Shown here: positions 53,614 through 61,714 of the stretch, one piece after another | Layout of the letters: each line of letters opens with the position of its first letter | Position numbering within the stretch: position 1 is the first letter of the stretch | From: CBDCIS01 sp965217565 | GTDB lineage: Bacteria; Chloroflexota; Dehalococcoidia; Lucifugimonadales; CATOSD01 | Length of the DNA stretch: 64,000 nucleotides | Reading direction: 5' to 3' | Assembly (NCBI GenBank): GCA_965217565.1 | Contig: CBDCIS010000001.1 | Coordinates: 1-64,000, forward strand | Made by a program: the position numbers and the translations under genes | Notes under the pieces: model-generated | What the model was told of the DNA's origin: nothing | Databases searched by the model: none | What the model saw: only the letters and a program-made list of their open reading frames with translations

Positions 53614-53946
53614 ATGTCAACAAAGGCTGATATGTCGAACATGACATTCGCGGAAGTTGAAGCTCTATACGGAGAAGAGGCCGCAATACAGGTCGGCATC
53701 GCCGCAGACCCAGACACGTTCGAAGGGGACGAGGATTTCTTCAGGCACGCCAGACCCATGAGCGAAGTCGATCCTGAGCTATGCGAACGCTTACAGCAGA
53801 CGCCCCGTAGCCGCCAGTCCCCGAGCAAGGAGCGCATCACCATATGCCTCGATGCCGTCGTCGTCGTCCACCTCCGCGCCACATGCAAGGGCTGGCAGAC
53901 ACGCATCAACGACCTGCTGCATGGACGTGTGTTCGGCTCCGACTAG
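53614..53946 (+). CDS. BrnA-like antitoxin, orphan
   Basis: 110 residues. The C-terminal half (PSKERITICLDAVVVVHLRATCKGWQTRINDLL) has the strand-helix-helix form of BrnA/DUF4415 antitoxins, which bind DNA and neutralise BrnT. Acidic N-terminal half (DPDTFEGDEDFFRHARP). No BrnT gene is adjacent on either side. Start ATG 53614 is supported by GGAGAGG; the frame is open upstream. It may be a remnant or act in trans. Confidence 0.65.
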   Translation: MSTKADMSNMTFAEVEALYGEEAAIQVGIAADPDTFEGDEDFFRHARPMSEVDPELCERLQQTPRSRQSPSKERITICLDAVVVVHLRATCKGWQTRINDLLHGRVFGSD

Positions 53947-53970
53947 AACGAGCAACGACTGGCCCACTTG

Positions 53971-54849
53971 TTAGCTACTCCAGAAGGCGACTCCCAGCAG
54001 GCCGGGGCCGATATGCGCCCCCATAGCGGGCGTGAACTCGGTTACGAACAACTCTTTGCAGTCGAACTCCGCTTCCACCGCGCTTCTCAGTTCAGCCGCC
54101 TCCTCCACCGCGCCTGCGTGCATCACGCTGGCGTGGATCGGCCTCGACTGCACGCGGTCTCGCATTAGCTCGACCAGCCGCTTCATCGCACGTTGCCGTG
54201 TCCTGGGCCGCCCAACCGTGGCGATGCTGCCACGGTTCAGTTCGAACACAGGCTTGATGCGAAGCAAAGCCGACCCAGCATGGGCTATCTTCGGCACCCT
54301 GCCGCTCTTCCATAGATAGTAGAGCGTCTCGGGGAACGCAAGCAGCCGGACGCGGGCAATCGTGTCCTCGGCGGCGGCGGCAGCCTCTTCCAGGCTTGCG
54401 CCACTCATTGCGGCGCGCCACGCCTGCAGCACGATCAACCCCTGGCCTCCGGCCGCGCTTTCAGAGTCCAGCACACGTATCTCAATTCCCGGTAGCGCCT
54501 CCGATGCCTCCCGAGCCGCCATGTAGGCAGAATCGAACGACGCGCTAAACCGGGCAGCCACCGTAACGCAGAGTATGGAGCTGGCTTCCAGCGCGGCGTG
54601 TTCGAAGGCTTCGAGGAACATGGCAGGAGAGGGCGATGAGGTCGTGGGCGGGGACCGCGATTCCCTTAGCAGACAATAGAATTCGGCAGGCGTTACGTCC
54701 CGCCCATCGAGGTAGCTTTCCCCTCCCAGGGTGAGCGTCATCGGCGCAATGTGAACCCGGGGGTCTTTCGCGACCTCGTCAGGCAGCGAGGCCGCGCTGT
54801 CCACCACGATAGCAACCGCCCGCGTCTGCTCACCATCCGATGACTTCAC
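53971..54849 (-). CDS. DegV-family fatty-acid-binding protein
   Basis: 292 residues. The DegV fold is evident: AIVVDSAASLPDE at the N-terminus, TLTLGGESYLDGRDVT, PTTSSPSPAMFLEAFE (the TSQPS-type ligand loop), and the C-terminal AMGAHIGPGLLGVAF. These proteins bind a fatty acid for FakA-type kinases. No FakA kinase is nearby. GTG 54849 follows GGAGGAAGG. The gene lies 78 bp after the HAAS-type membrane gene on the same strand. Confidence 0.9.
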   Translation of the reverse strand: MKSSDGEQTRAVAIVVDSAASLPDEVAKDPRVHIAPMTLTLGGESYLDGRDVTPAEFYCLLRESRSPPTTSSPSPAMFLEAFEHAALEASSILCVTVAARFSASFDSAYMAAREASEALPGIEIRVLDSESAAGGQGLIVLQAWRAAMSGASLEEAAAAAEDTIARVRLLAFPETLYYLWKSGRVPKIAHAGSALLRIKPVFELNRGSIATVGRPRTRQRAMKRLVELMRDRVQSRPIHASVMHAGAVEEAAELRSAVEAEFDCKELFVTEFTPAMGAHIGPGLLGVAFWSS

Positions 54850-54927
54850 AGTAGCCTTCCTCCGGAAATAGACCGGCGACCCACAGTAGGGACAATCCTC
54901 CCTGTGGTTGCGCCGGTTTCGAGCAGT

Positions 54928-55884
54928 CTAGGCAGTGTCCGCATTCGCGCGGTTGTCCTTGAGGTCGAAGAGCATGGGGCTCAGAAGCGCCGCCAGTGAT
55001 ATGGCGGAAAAGGTGAACGCCGCCATGTAGCCCGGCCCGCCCTGGTAGCTGAGCCATGCCAGAACTACAATCGAGGGCGCGGTGATGAGTAAAATGGCGA
55101 CTCTCACCAGCCGCCGCCCTATGCGGAAGAATATGGCGGTGGCGGCTGCCAAAATCAAGAACACCACGGCAACACTGCTGTCGAGCTCTCTCAGCGACTG
55201 GCCGTCAGACCGGAAGGCCTCACCCTGCCCGTAGAAGTAGAAAAACCAGTATGCGAAGAATGGCACGGGCAACACAGCCAACGACGCCATCAACCAGTCC
55301 TGTTGGGCAACTCTCGAAACTATCTTGATGACCACCCACAGCGAAAAGGCCACGTAGGCGAAAGACGCGGCGTAAATCGGCACGCTCAGCGGCAGTCTGC
55401 CCTGCGTAACGATCGCCCACGCCCCATATCCCACCGCGCCCACCGCGAGACCCCACGACACGATGGGCACAACCAGGCAGTATCCCAGCCATGGGTAGGT
55501 CCACCTCGGACGTCCCTTTCGCCATCCGGCGACGCTTATCGACAGCGCAACCAGCAGCATTACAACAACCAACGCCGGCCTTGTCCACATGTGCAGCGCG
55601 AACATCAACGCGATAAGCAGGTGGGGAAGCGCGGCCAGCAGCGTGTGGTAGAAACTGCCCCGGCTGTGAACCTCGTAGAACTGATTGGCGATACCCTGGA
55701 ATGCGCCGAGGTGGTTTAGCGCGCGAGTCAGCGCTTCATCCGGAGGCGCTCCGGCGTCAATAAGCTCCTGCGTCCTCTCCTCGATGTGCGTCTGAAGCTC
55801 ATCCAGAATCTCCCGCTCTTCCGGGGGGTTCAGGCGCAGATGCCTGCCCAGGTTGCTCAGATAGCCGCGCATGAGTGTGGTCAT
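54928..55884 (-). CDS. HAAS-domain membrane protein
   Basis: 318 residues. The N-terminal 75 residues form the helical HAAS/permease-prefix domain (LNPPEEREILDELQTHIEER ... DEALTRALNHLGA), and the rest has about eight membrane helices. Such proteins are typically encoded next to a PadR regulator, as here: the padR-like gene is 25 bp upstream. Function unknown, perhaps stress sensing at the membrane. ATG 55884. Confidence 0.75.
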   Translation of the reverse strand: MTTLMRGYLSNLGRHLRLNPPEEREILDELQTHIEERTQELIDAGAPPDEALTRALNHLGAFQGIANQFYEVHSRGSFYHTLLAALPHLLIALMFALHMWTRPALVVVMLLVALSISVAGWRKGRPRWTYPWLGYCLVVPIVSWGLAVGAVGYGAWAIVTQGRLPLSVPIYAASFAYVAFSLWVVIKIVSRVAQQDWLMASLAVLPVPFFAYWFFYFYGQGEAFRSDGQSLRELDSSVAVVFLILAAATAIFFRIGRRLVRVAILLITAPSIVVLAWLSYQGGPGYMAAFTFSAISLAALLSPMLFDLKDNRANADTA

Positions 55885-55909
55885 GGCATACTCGCCTCAC
55901 TCTCCCGGC

Positions 55910-56260
55910 CTACGCGCTATCCGGCTGCGCCACCAGGTTGACCGCCTCCGTGAAAAGCCGCCACTCCTGGAGCATCGATTGCAGCCTCGCGCGGCCATTT
56001 GCGGTTATGTGGTAGTATCGGCGGTTCTGGCCATTCGGTGACGTCCCCCACCTTCCCCGCACAAACCCGTCCCTCTCCAACCTGTGGAGGGCAGGGTACA
56101 GCGTACCCTCCTTGAATCGAAAATACCCGCTACTGCGCCTGTCCATCTCTTTGACAAGCTGATAGCCGTACATAGACTCGCCGACCAATAGGGAAAGGAG
56201 AAGCGTCTCCGTGCTTCCTTTGAGTAACTCTCTGCGGTACAACTCTGCGGTCACCTCCAT
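55910..56260 (-). CDS. PadR-family transcriptional regulator
   Basis: 116 residues. Winged HTH with LLSLLVGESMYGYQLVKEMDRRS and the wing ending in the PadR hallmark FKEGTLYPALHRLERDGFVRG, then a short C-terminal dimerisation helix. It probably represses its own operon with the HAAS protein. Start at ATG 56260 is tentative: TTG 56263 and GTG 56254 are close by and no strong RBS separates them. Confidence 0.87.
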   Translation of the reverse strand: MEVTAELYRRELLKGSTETLLLSLLVGESMYGYQLVKEMDRRSSGYFRFKEGTLYPALHRLERDGFVRGRWGTSPNGQNRRYYHITANGRARLQSMLQEWRLFTEAVNLVAQPDSA

Positions 56261-56319
56261 CAAGAGCCCCTGCCGCCGTATTATGTCCCGACGATTCTAC
56301 CTAGTCAAGACTACCCCGG

Positions 56320-57069
56320 TCAGTAACGCCTCCACCTGTACGGCAGCAGACGCCATATCGCCTCCAACACTATGTACGGTGACATCTTAGAGCTCCCGTG
56401 CGCGCGATCCGCAAAGACAATCGGATACTCCACCACGCGGTAACCTCTGCGCTGGCAGGCGTGCGCCATCTCCGCCTGGAAGGCAAACCCGGAGCACTGG
56501 AACTCACTCAGATTCAGCCCTCGGAGCGCTTGGCCTCGAAAGCCCTTGAAGCCCGACGTCACGTCCCGCGCCTTCAACCCAGCCACCAGTCTTATTCCCA
56601 TGTTCCCCAGGTAGCTAAGAAGCCGGCGCTTCATCCCCCAGGTGTCATCGACGCCGCCGCCCGCCGTATAGCGTGAGCCAACCACGACGTCGGCCTCATC
56701 GAGCGCATCCAGAAACCCCGGCACGTATTCGGGCATGTGCGACAGGTCGGCATCCATCTGCACCACGATCTCCGCGCCCAACTCCAGCGCATGAGTAAAT
56801 CCGGCGATGTACGCCGTCCCCAGCCCCTGCTTGCTCTTGCGGCTGATCACGTCCACCTTGCCGCCGAAATCCCCCTCCAGCCGCCTGGCAACCTCCGCTG
56901 TTCCGTCGGGCGAATTGTCATCCACAATTATCAGGCGCAGGTCGGGGATGCTCAGAGCGGACAGCCGCGAGAACAACTCCGGCAAGTTTTCAGCCTCGTT
57001 GTACGTCGGTGACACCACGGCCACCACCTTGCGCGCGCAGGAAACCGCGCCTTCTGCCGCATCTACCAA
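56320..57069 (-). CDS. Polyprenol-phosphate mannosyltransferase-like glycosyltransferase (GT2)
   Basis: 249 residues, GT-A fold. SPTYNEAENLPELF, then VDDNSPDGT (nucleotide binding), and the DXD-type motif QMDADLSHMPEYV. The C-terminus (ALRGLNLSEFQCSGFAFQAEM ... RAHGSSKM) is typical of Dpm1-like enzymes that load mannose onto polyprenol phosphate at the cytoplasmic face of the membrane. No membrane helix is present. Start TTG 57069 is weakly supported. Divergent from hisZ. Confidence 0.87.
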   Translation of the reverse strand: MVDAAEGAVSCARKVVAVVSPTYNEAENLPELFSRLSALSIPDLRLIIVDDNSPDGTAEVARRLEGDFGGKVDVISRKSKQGLGTAYIAGFTHALELGAEIVVQMDADLSHMPEYVPGFLDALDEADVVVGSRYTAGGGVDDTWGMKRRLLSYLGNMGIRLVAGLKARDVTSGFKGFRGQALRGLNLSEFQCSGFAFQAEMAHACQRRGYRVVEYPIVFADRAHGSSKMSPYIVLEAIWRLLPYRWRRY

Positions 57070-57345
57070 AGCAAGACCCCTATAGTCTCCCGCAGCCCAG
57101 CGAACCCCAGCCCGTGTGGCCCGCGCAAACCAGCCGGAGAAGTGCGCCCAATCCTAGCACGAACACACGCAAAGTCAAAGCGGGCGCGACCTTGGGCTCG
57201 CAGGTTGACACCGCGCATAGCAGAATGAGATTATGACCATCGAGGTCTGCCGCCCCCTGTTAGTGGCGCGGTCATTCGCGTTATACTTGCTCAGCAACTG
57301 GGCGCGACCTTCACCTACCTTTAGCCGTCACCAGGGGATGAAGCC

Positions 57346-58569
57346 TTGACCAGAAGACCCGTCAGGAGGCTCTCGGGTATGCGGGACGTCACCGCCGGCG
57401 CCTACGACCGTATGAGAGCCGCAATCGCCGGCGCCGAGGCCTACTTTGCCGAAAGAGGGTACGAGACAATCGACACACCGCTGCTCGAAGAGACCGAGCT
57501 CTTCGTGCGCAAGTCTGGTGGAGACCTCACCAATCGGCTATACACCTTCGAGGACCCGGGCGGCAACAGGGTAAGCCTTCGCCCCGAGTTCACCTCGTCG
57601 GTCATACGCCACTTCATCGAGGAGCGCGATTCCCTTAGCCTCCCGGTTCGTTGGCAGTACGGCGGCCCCGTGTTTCGCTACGAACCGGCCGGCGAAGGCG
57701 CATTCCGCGAGTTCACGCAGGTGGGCGCCGAACTCGTCGGAGCCGAGGGCCCGGACGCCGACGCAGAGACCATGCACCTGGCATGGTCCGGCTTGACGAA
57801 GATGGGGCTGCCCGATTGCCACCTGCGCGTCGGTCATCTCGGCCTGCTGAACGCCCTTCTTAGCGGCTACGGTCTCTCGGATCCCGCCAGGCACTTTGTC
57901 ATTGGTAGCGTCCAGCAACTGAAACGCGGCGAGGCCGATGTGGCCGCCCTCCGCAAGCGCGCCGATGACGTTGGCCTGCTCAGAGCCGGCCCTGACCTGG
58001 GCGCGACGCCGGACTGGACGACCATGGAGGCCGCCCAGGAATTTGTTCGGCGCGCCCTTAGAGAATCGATGCCCGAGCCTGTTGGCCAGCGAACGACCGG
58101 GCAGATAGCCTCCAGGCTGCTGCGCAAGACCCGTACCGTCGACAACCCAGACGTGTTCGAGAGGGCCCTGGCACTAGTTGACCAACTCGCCCGGCTCGAA
58201 GGCCCCGCCGCCGCCGTTCTTCGTGAGTCGCGTGAGCTGGCCGCCAGGAAGGGCGTCAGCGCTCGACCCTTCGACGAGCTCGCCAACCTCGTGGACCTGC
58301 TCACCGGCCTCGGCGTCCCGCGCGACAGCATTACTATCGACGTCGGGCTTGCGAGGGGTATCGCGTACTACACCGGCGTCATATTCGAGCTATACGCATC
58401 CTCGGTCCCCGGCCCGTCTCTTGGTGGTGGAGGCCGGTACGACGGCCTCGTCAAGGCGCTGGGTGGTGGCGACGATGTCCCCGCGCTTGGATTCGCCTAC
58501 AACCTGGACACAGTCTTATGCGCCCTCGATTCCGTCAACGAGGCGCGCCCGGGGGCATCGGCGCGCTGA
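57346..58569 (+). CDS. hisZ: ATP phosphoribosyltransferase regulatory subunit
   Basis: 407 residues related to the catalytic core of histidyl-tRNA synthetase: RYEPAGEGAFREFTQ (motif 2 region), ARGIAYYTGVIFELYA (the RG.DYYTG signature with Ala for Asp), and GGGGRYDGLV. The C-terminal anticodon-binding domain of HisRS is missing; the protein ends shortly after motif 3. This and its overlap with hisG identify HisZ. Start TTG 57346 has AGGGGATG upstream. Its TGA overlaps the hisG ATG by one base. Confidence 0.85.
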   Translation: MTRRPVRRLSGMRDVTAGAYDRMRAAIAGAEAYFAERGYETIDTPLLEETELFVRKSGGDLTNRLYTFEDPGGNRVSLRPEFTSSVIRHFIEERDSLSLPVRWQYGGPVFRYEPAGEGAFREFTQVGAELVGAEGPDADAETMHLAWSGLTKMGLPDCHLRVGHLGLLNALLSGYGLSDPARHFVIGSVQQLKRGEADVAALRKRADDVGLLRAGPDLGATPDWTTMEAAQEFVRRALRESMPEPVGQRTTGQIASRLLRKTRTVDNPDVFERALALVDQLARLEGPAAAVLRESRELAARKGVSARPFDELANLVDLLTGLGVPRDSITIDVGLARGIAYYTGVIFELYASSVPGPSLGGGGRYDGLVKALGGGDDVPALGFAYNLDTVLCALDSVNEARPGASAR

Positions 58570-59564
58570 TGGTCCACAAGAACCCCATACTAAGGCTTGC
58601 GATACCCAGCGATGGCGCTCTCCACGAGTCCACGCTCATGTTCCTGCGCTCTTGCGGCATAGGCGTACTGAGGTCGAACCCGCGCAGGTACATCGCCGAA
58701 ATCCCGTCCCTGCCGGGCGTAACCGTGCTGTTTCAGCGCGGCTCCGACATCACATCGAAGGTGGAGGATGGCAGCGCGGACATGGGAATCGTAGGGCACG
58801 ACCGCTTCTTGGAGTCGCGCCGTGAGGGCGGGGACTCCATAATCGTCATCGACAACCTCGGCTTCGGCCACTGCGAGCTAGTCCTGGGCGTGCCCGACGC
58901 CTGGATAGACGTCACCTCCCTAGCCGATCTCGCCGACCTCTCGATGGAGCTTCGAGAGGAGGGCAGGGACATCCGCATTGCCACAAAGTTCCCGCGCCTC
59001 GTCGAGCGCTTCCTCTTGGGCAACGGCGTCAACTACTTTACACTCGTCCAATCGAGCGGAACCCTGGAGGCCGCGCCCGCCATGGGTTTTGCCGACATCA
59101 TCGCCGACATCACGGAGAGCGGCGCGACTATGCGCGAAAACAGGCTCAAGAGCATCCACGGCGGCTCGATCATGGCATCAGACGCCTGTCTCATCGGCAA
59201 CCACGCCCTGCTCACCGCCGACGCCGAAAAGCTCAAGCTCGCCAAGGCGATGGCCGAGCTAATGGAAGGCCGTCTCCAGTCCCAGGAGTTCTACAGCATC
59301 ACCGCCAACATGCGCGGCGAAGCCCCAGAGGAGATCGCGCGCTACGTGCTGAAACACGCCGACATCTCAGGCCTTCGCGGCCCGACCATCTCCAAGGTCT
59401 ATTCCCACGACGGCGAGGGGTGGTACGCCGTTACCGTTATCGTTCAGAAGGACAGGCTGCTCGACGCCGTTGCCCATCTGCGCAGGATAGGCGGCAGCGT
59501 GACCGTGTCCCAGCCGAACTACGTCTTCGACTCGGAGTGCCGGGCGCACGCCCGGCTCGACTGA
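58569..59564 (+). CDS. hisG: ATP phosphoribosyltransferase, long form
   Basis: First enzyme of histidine synthesis: joins ATP and PRPP. 331 residues. N-terminal LRLAIPSDGALHEST; PRPP-binding region GTLEAAPAMGFADIIADITESGATM. The C-terminal 75 residues (GPTISKVYSHDGEGWYAVTVIVQKDRLLDAVAHLRRIGG) are the regulatory ACT-like HisG_C domain of the long form. Long-form HisG usually works without HisZ, so the adjacent hisZ is unusual. ATG 58569 overlaps the hisZ stop; translation is probably coupled. Confidence 0.93.
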   Translation: MVHKNPILRLAIPSDGALHESTLMFLRSCGIGVLRSNPRRYIAEIPSLPGVTVLFQRGSDITSKVEDGSADMGIVGHDRFLESRREGGDSIIVIDNLGFGHCELVLGVPDAWIDVTSLADLADLSMELREEGRDIRIATKFPRLVERFLLGNGVNYFTLVQSSGTLEAAPAMGFADIIADITESGATMRENRLKSIHGGSIMASDACLIGNHALLTADAEKLKLAKAMAELMEGRLQSQEFYSITANMRGEAPEEIARYVLKHADISGLRGPTISKVYSHDGEGWYAVTVIVQKDRLLDAVAHLRRIGGSVTVSQPNYVFDSECRAHARLD

Positions 59565-59585
59565 TCCAAACCCCAGGAGCCAGGC

Positions 59586-60332
59586 GTGCCAAACCTACGC
59601 GCCCACATAGACCTTGCTCACCAGGCCGCCACGCGGCTCGGACACCCAACCCTGGAAGCCAACATAGGGTGTTTCCTCTTTGGCTCCACTTCGCCCGACA
59701 TTCGCGTCATAACCCGGAAGAAACGCGAGGTCTATCACTTCGCGCAGCTCGATTTCGAGTCCTTGGGCGCGGGTATAGAGGGCCTCTTCGAGTCCTATCC
59801 GCACTTGCTTCCATCCACCCGGCACAACCCGCAGACCCAGGCGTTCGTATCCGGCTACCTCACCCATTTGATAGTTGACGAGTCCTGGATAATCGACATG
59901 TTCAGACCTTACTTCGGCAATCCGAAGGTTTTCCAGGACGACGTGAAGGGCAAGGTCATGGATAGGGCCCTGCAACTGGAGCTGGACCGCAACAGCTTGG
60001 AGCCGCCCAACGCCGCCGAGATGCTGAATGAAATCGCCGTCGCAGGTATCGAGGTAGGCTTCATCCCCTCCGAAACCCTGAACGACTGGAGAGACTGGGT
60101 GGTAACTAGCCTCGGGCGGGGCTTCACCTGGGATCGGCTTCGCTTCATGGCCGGCCGCATTTCGGGCGGCGACGAGGCGCACCCGGCCCACGCCCTGGCC
60201 GACGATTTCGTTCGCGCCGTCCCCAAGGGCCTTGCCAACCTCTACGACCACGTACCCCAGCGCAGCCTTGCTGACTACCGAGAGCAGACAGTTGACGCGC
60301 TGGTCCGCGCCATTGAGGGGTATCTCCCGTGA
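59586..60332 (+). CDS. Zinc-dependent phospholipase C-like protein
   Basis: 248 residues. N-terminus MPNLRAHIDLAHQAATRLGHP, SPDIR, HFAQLDFES and SGYLTHLIVDESW supply the His/Asp pattern of the zinc-dependent phospholipase C (PF00882-type) family, usually metal-dependent hydrolases. No secretion signal. It is enclosed in the his operon: GTG 59586 follows AGGAG 21 bp after hisG, and its TGA overlaps the hisD start. A role in histidine synthesis is not known. Confidence 0.78.
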   Translation: MPNLRAHIDLAHQAATRLGHPTLEANIGCFLFGSTSPDIRVITRKKREVYHFAQLDFESLGAGIEGLFESYPHLLPSTRHNPQTQAFVSGYLTHLIVDESWIIDMFRPYFGNPKVFQDDVKGKVMDRALQLELDRNSLEPPNAAEMLNEIAVAGIEVGFIPSETLNDWRDWVVTSLGRGFTWDRLRFMAGRISGGDEAHPAHALADDFVRAVPKGLANLYDHVPQRSLADYREQTVDALVRAIEGYLP

Positions 60333-61660
60333 AAGTCGTAAGGGGCCTGCGAGAAGCCCGGAGTTACCTGTGCGAGGGTAGGGGACTCAACTTGGATGAA
60401 GTCCCACCGCGCTTGGCGGCGAGCATCGAGCAGACCTTTGGCGAGCCGCTTACCCCGCTGCAGGTCGTCCAGCGCATCCTGCGACATGTGCGCGCGTGCG
60501 GCGACGCCGCCATACGCGAACTTGCTCTCAGGCTGGACCGCGTCCAACTCTCTGAGATCGAGGTTCCCGCCTCCGCCATAGCCGACGCCTATCGCCGCGT
60601 TCCCGACGACGTAGTGGAAGCGCTCACGCTATCCGCGCAGCGAATAACGCGCTTCCACGAGGCCAGCCGGAGAAGAAGCTGGATGGACTTCTCCGAGGGC
60701 TATGGAGAACTGGTCAACCCGGTCGAGCGGGTGGGGGCCTACGTGCCTGGAGGAACCGCGCTATACCCGTCCACCGTGCTGATGAGCGCCATACCCGCCA
60801 GAGTCGCGGGCGTGGAGCAAATCATCGTATGTACGCCACCGGGGGAAGGCGGGCTGCCGCATCCCGCGACGCTCGTGGCCTCGCACCTTGCCGGCGTCGA
60901 AAGGGTGTTTCGCGTCGGCGGCGCGCAGGCCATAGCGGCCATGGCCTACGGCACGGAGAGCGTCCCCCGCGTCGATATGATCTGCGGCCCCGGCAATCTC
61001 TTCGTCACCCTGGCCAAGAAGTTGGTCTATGGCGACGTGGGCATAGACGGACTGTACGGCCCCACCGAGACGGTGGTCGTAGCCGACGATACTGCCAACC
61101 CCACGCTCTGCGCCGCCGACCTTCTGGCGCAGGCCGAGCACGACGCCCTCGCCAGGCCGGTGCTGATCACCACCTCCGAACGCCTTTCGGACGCCGTCCA
61201 AAGCGAGGCGCGGACGCGCCTCGAACGGCTCGACAGGAGCGACATCGCCGGAGCCGCCATGAACGAACAGGGCTGCGTTGCCATCGTGGACGATCTCGAA
61301 CAGGCCCTGCAGCTCGCCAACAGCTTCGCCCCCGAGCACGTCTGCCTGATGGTAAAAGACCCGTGGTCGCTCGTCGAGAAAGTGCGCAATGCCGGAGCCG
61401 TCTTCCTGGGCGAGTTCTCCCACGAGGTGCTGGGGGACTACGTCGCAGGCCCAAGCCACGTGATGCCCACCGCGGGAACGGCCCGCTTCAACTCAGGCGT
61501 GGGCGTTCACTCTTTCGTCAAGATAAGCCCCATAGTCGCCCTGAACGACGCCACCGCGAAGAGCCTGTCCCGGGCCGCGTCTCTAATCGCCCGGACCGAG
61601 GGCCTGACCGCCCACGCAGAGGCAGCCGAGGTGCGAGAGGAGTTGGGTGGAAGTCCATAA
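60329..61660 (+). CDS. hisD: Histidinol dehydrogenase
   Basis: Oxidises L-histidinol to histidine. 443 residues with the zinc ligands Q and H in LLAQAEHD, Asp in GDYVAGPSHVMPT, and His in LTAHAEAAEVR near the C-terminus. The catalytic Glu-His pair is in APEHVCLM. VGAYVPGGTALYPSTVLM is the family signature. The start GTG 60329 overlaps the previous gene's stop by GTGA. It is followed by an IS-like element before hisC. Confidence 0.94.
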   Translation: MKVVRGLREARSYLCEGRGLNLDEVPPRLAASIEQTFGEPLTPLQVVQRILRHVRACGDAAIRELALRLDRVQLSEIEVPASAIADAYRRVPDDVVEALTLSAQRITRFHEASRRRSWMDFSEGYGELVNPVERVGAYVPGGTALYPSTVLMSAIPARVAGVEQIIVCTPPGEGGLPHPATLVASHLAGVERVFRVGGAQAIAAMAYGTESVPRVDMICGPGNLFVTLAKKLVYGDVGIDGLYGPTETVVVADDTANPTLCAADLLAQAEHDALARPVLITTSERLSDAVQSEARTRLERLDRSDIAGAAMNEQGCVAIVDDLEQALQLANSFAPEHVCLMVKDPWSLVEKVRNAGAVFLGEFSHEVLGDYVAGPSHVMPTAGTARFNSGVGVHSFVKISPIVALNDATAKSLSRAASLIARTEGLTAHAEAAEVREELGGSP

Positions 61661-61698
61661 CAGTTTCGTGCCCGCGGAGCCTGTCGCAGTTTATTCGG

Positions 61699-61714
61699 TA
61701 GGGGCGTTCCCTTG
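61699..61714. repeat. REP-like hairpin half, left of the IS
   Basis: GTAGGGGCGTTCCCTTG: the outer arm and centre of the TAGGGGC hairpin. It breaks at CTTG (61711-61714), where the IS begins. Its other half, CTTGTGGACGCCC, resumes at 63380. Confidence 0.85.

Noticed and set aside
54850..54927. CGHCLDCS in one frame and CPYCGSPVYF in another between the HAAS and DegV genes, suggesting a frameshifted zinc ribbon
   Set aside because: No start codon links them and the region is only 78 bp; likely coincidence, though homologues of DegV with an N-terminal ribbon would change this.
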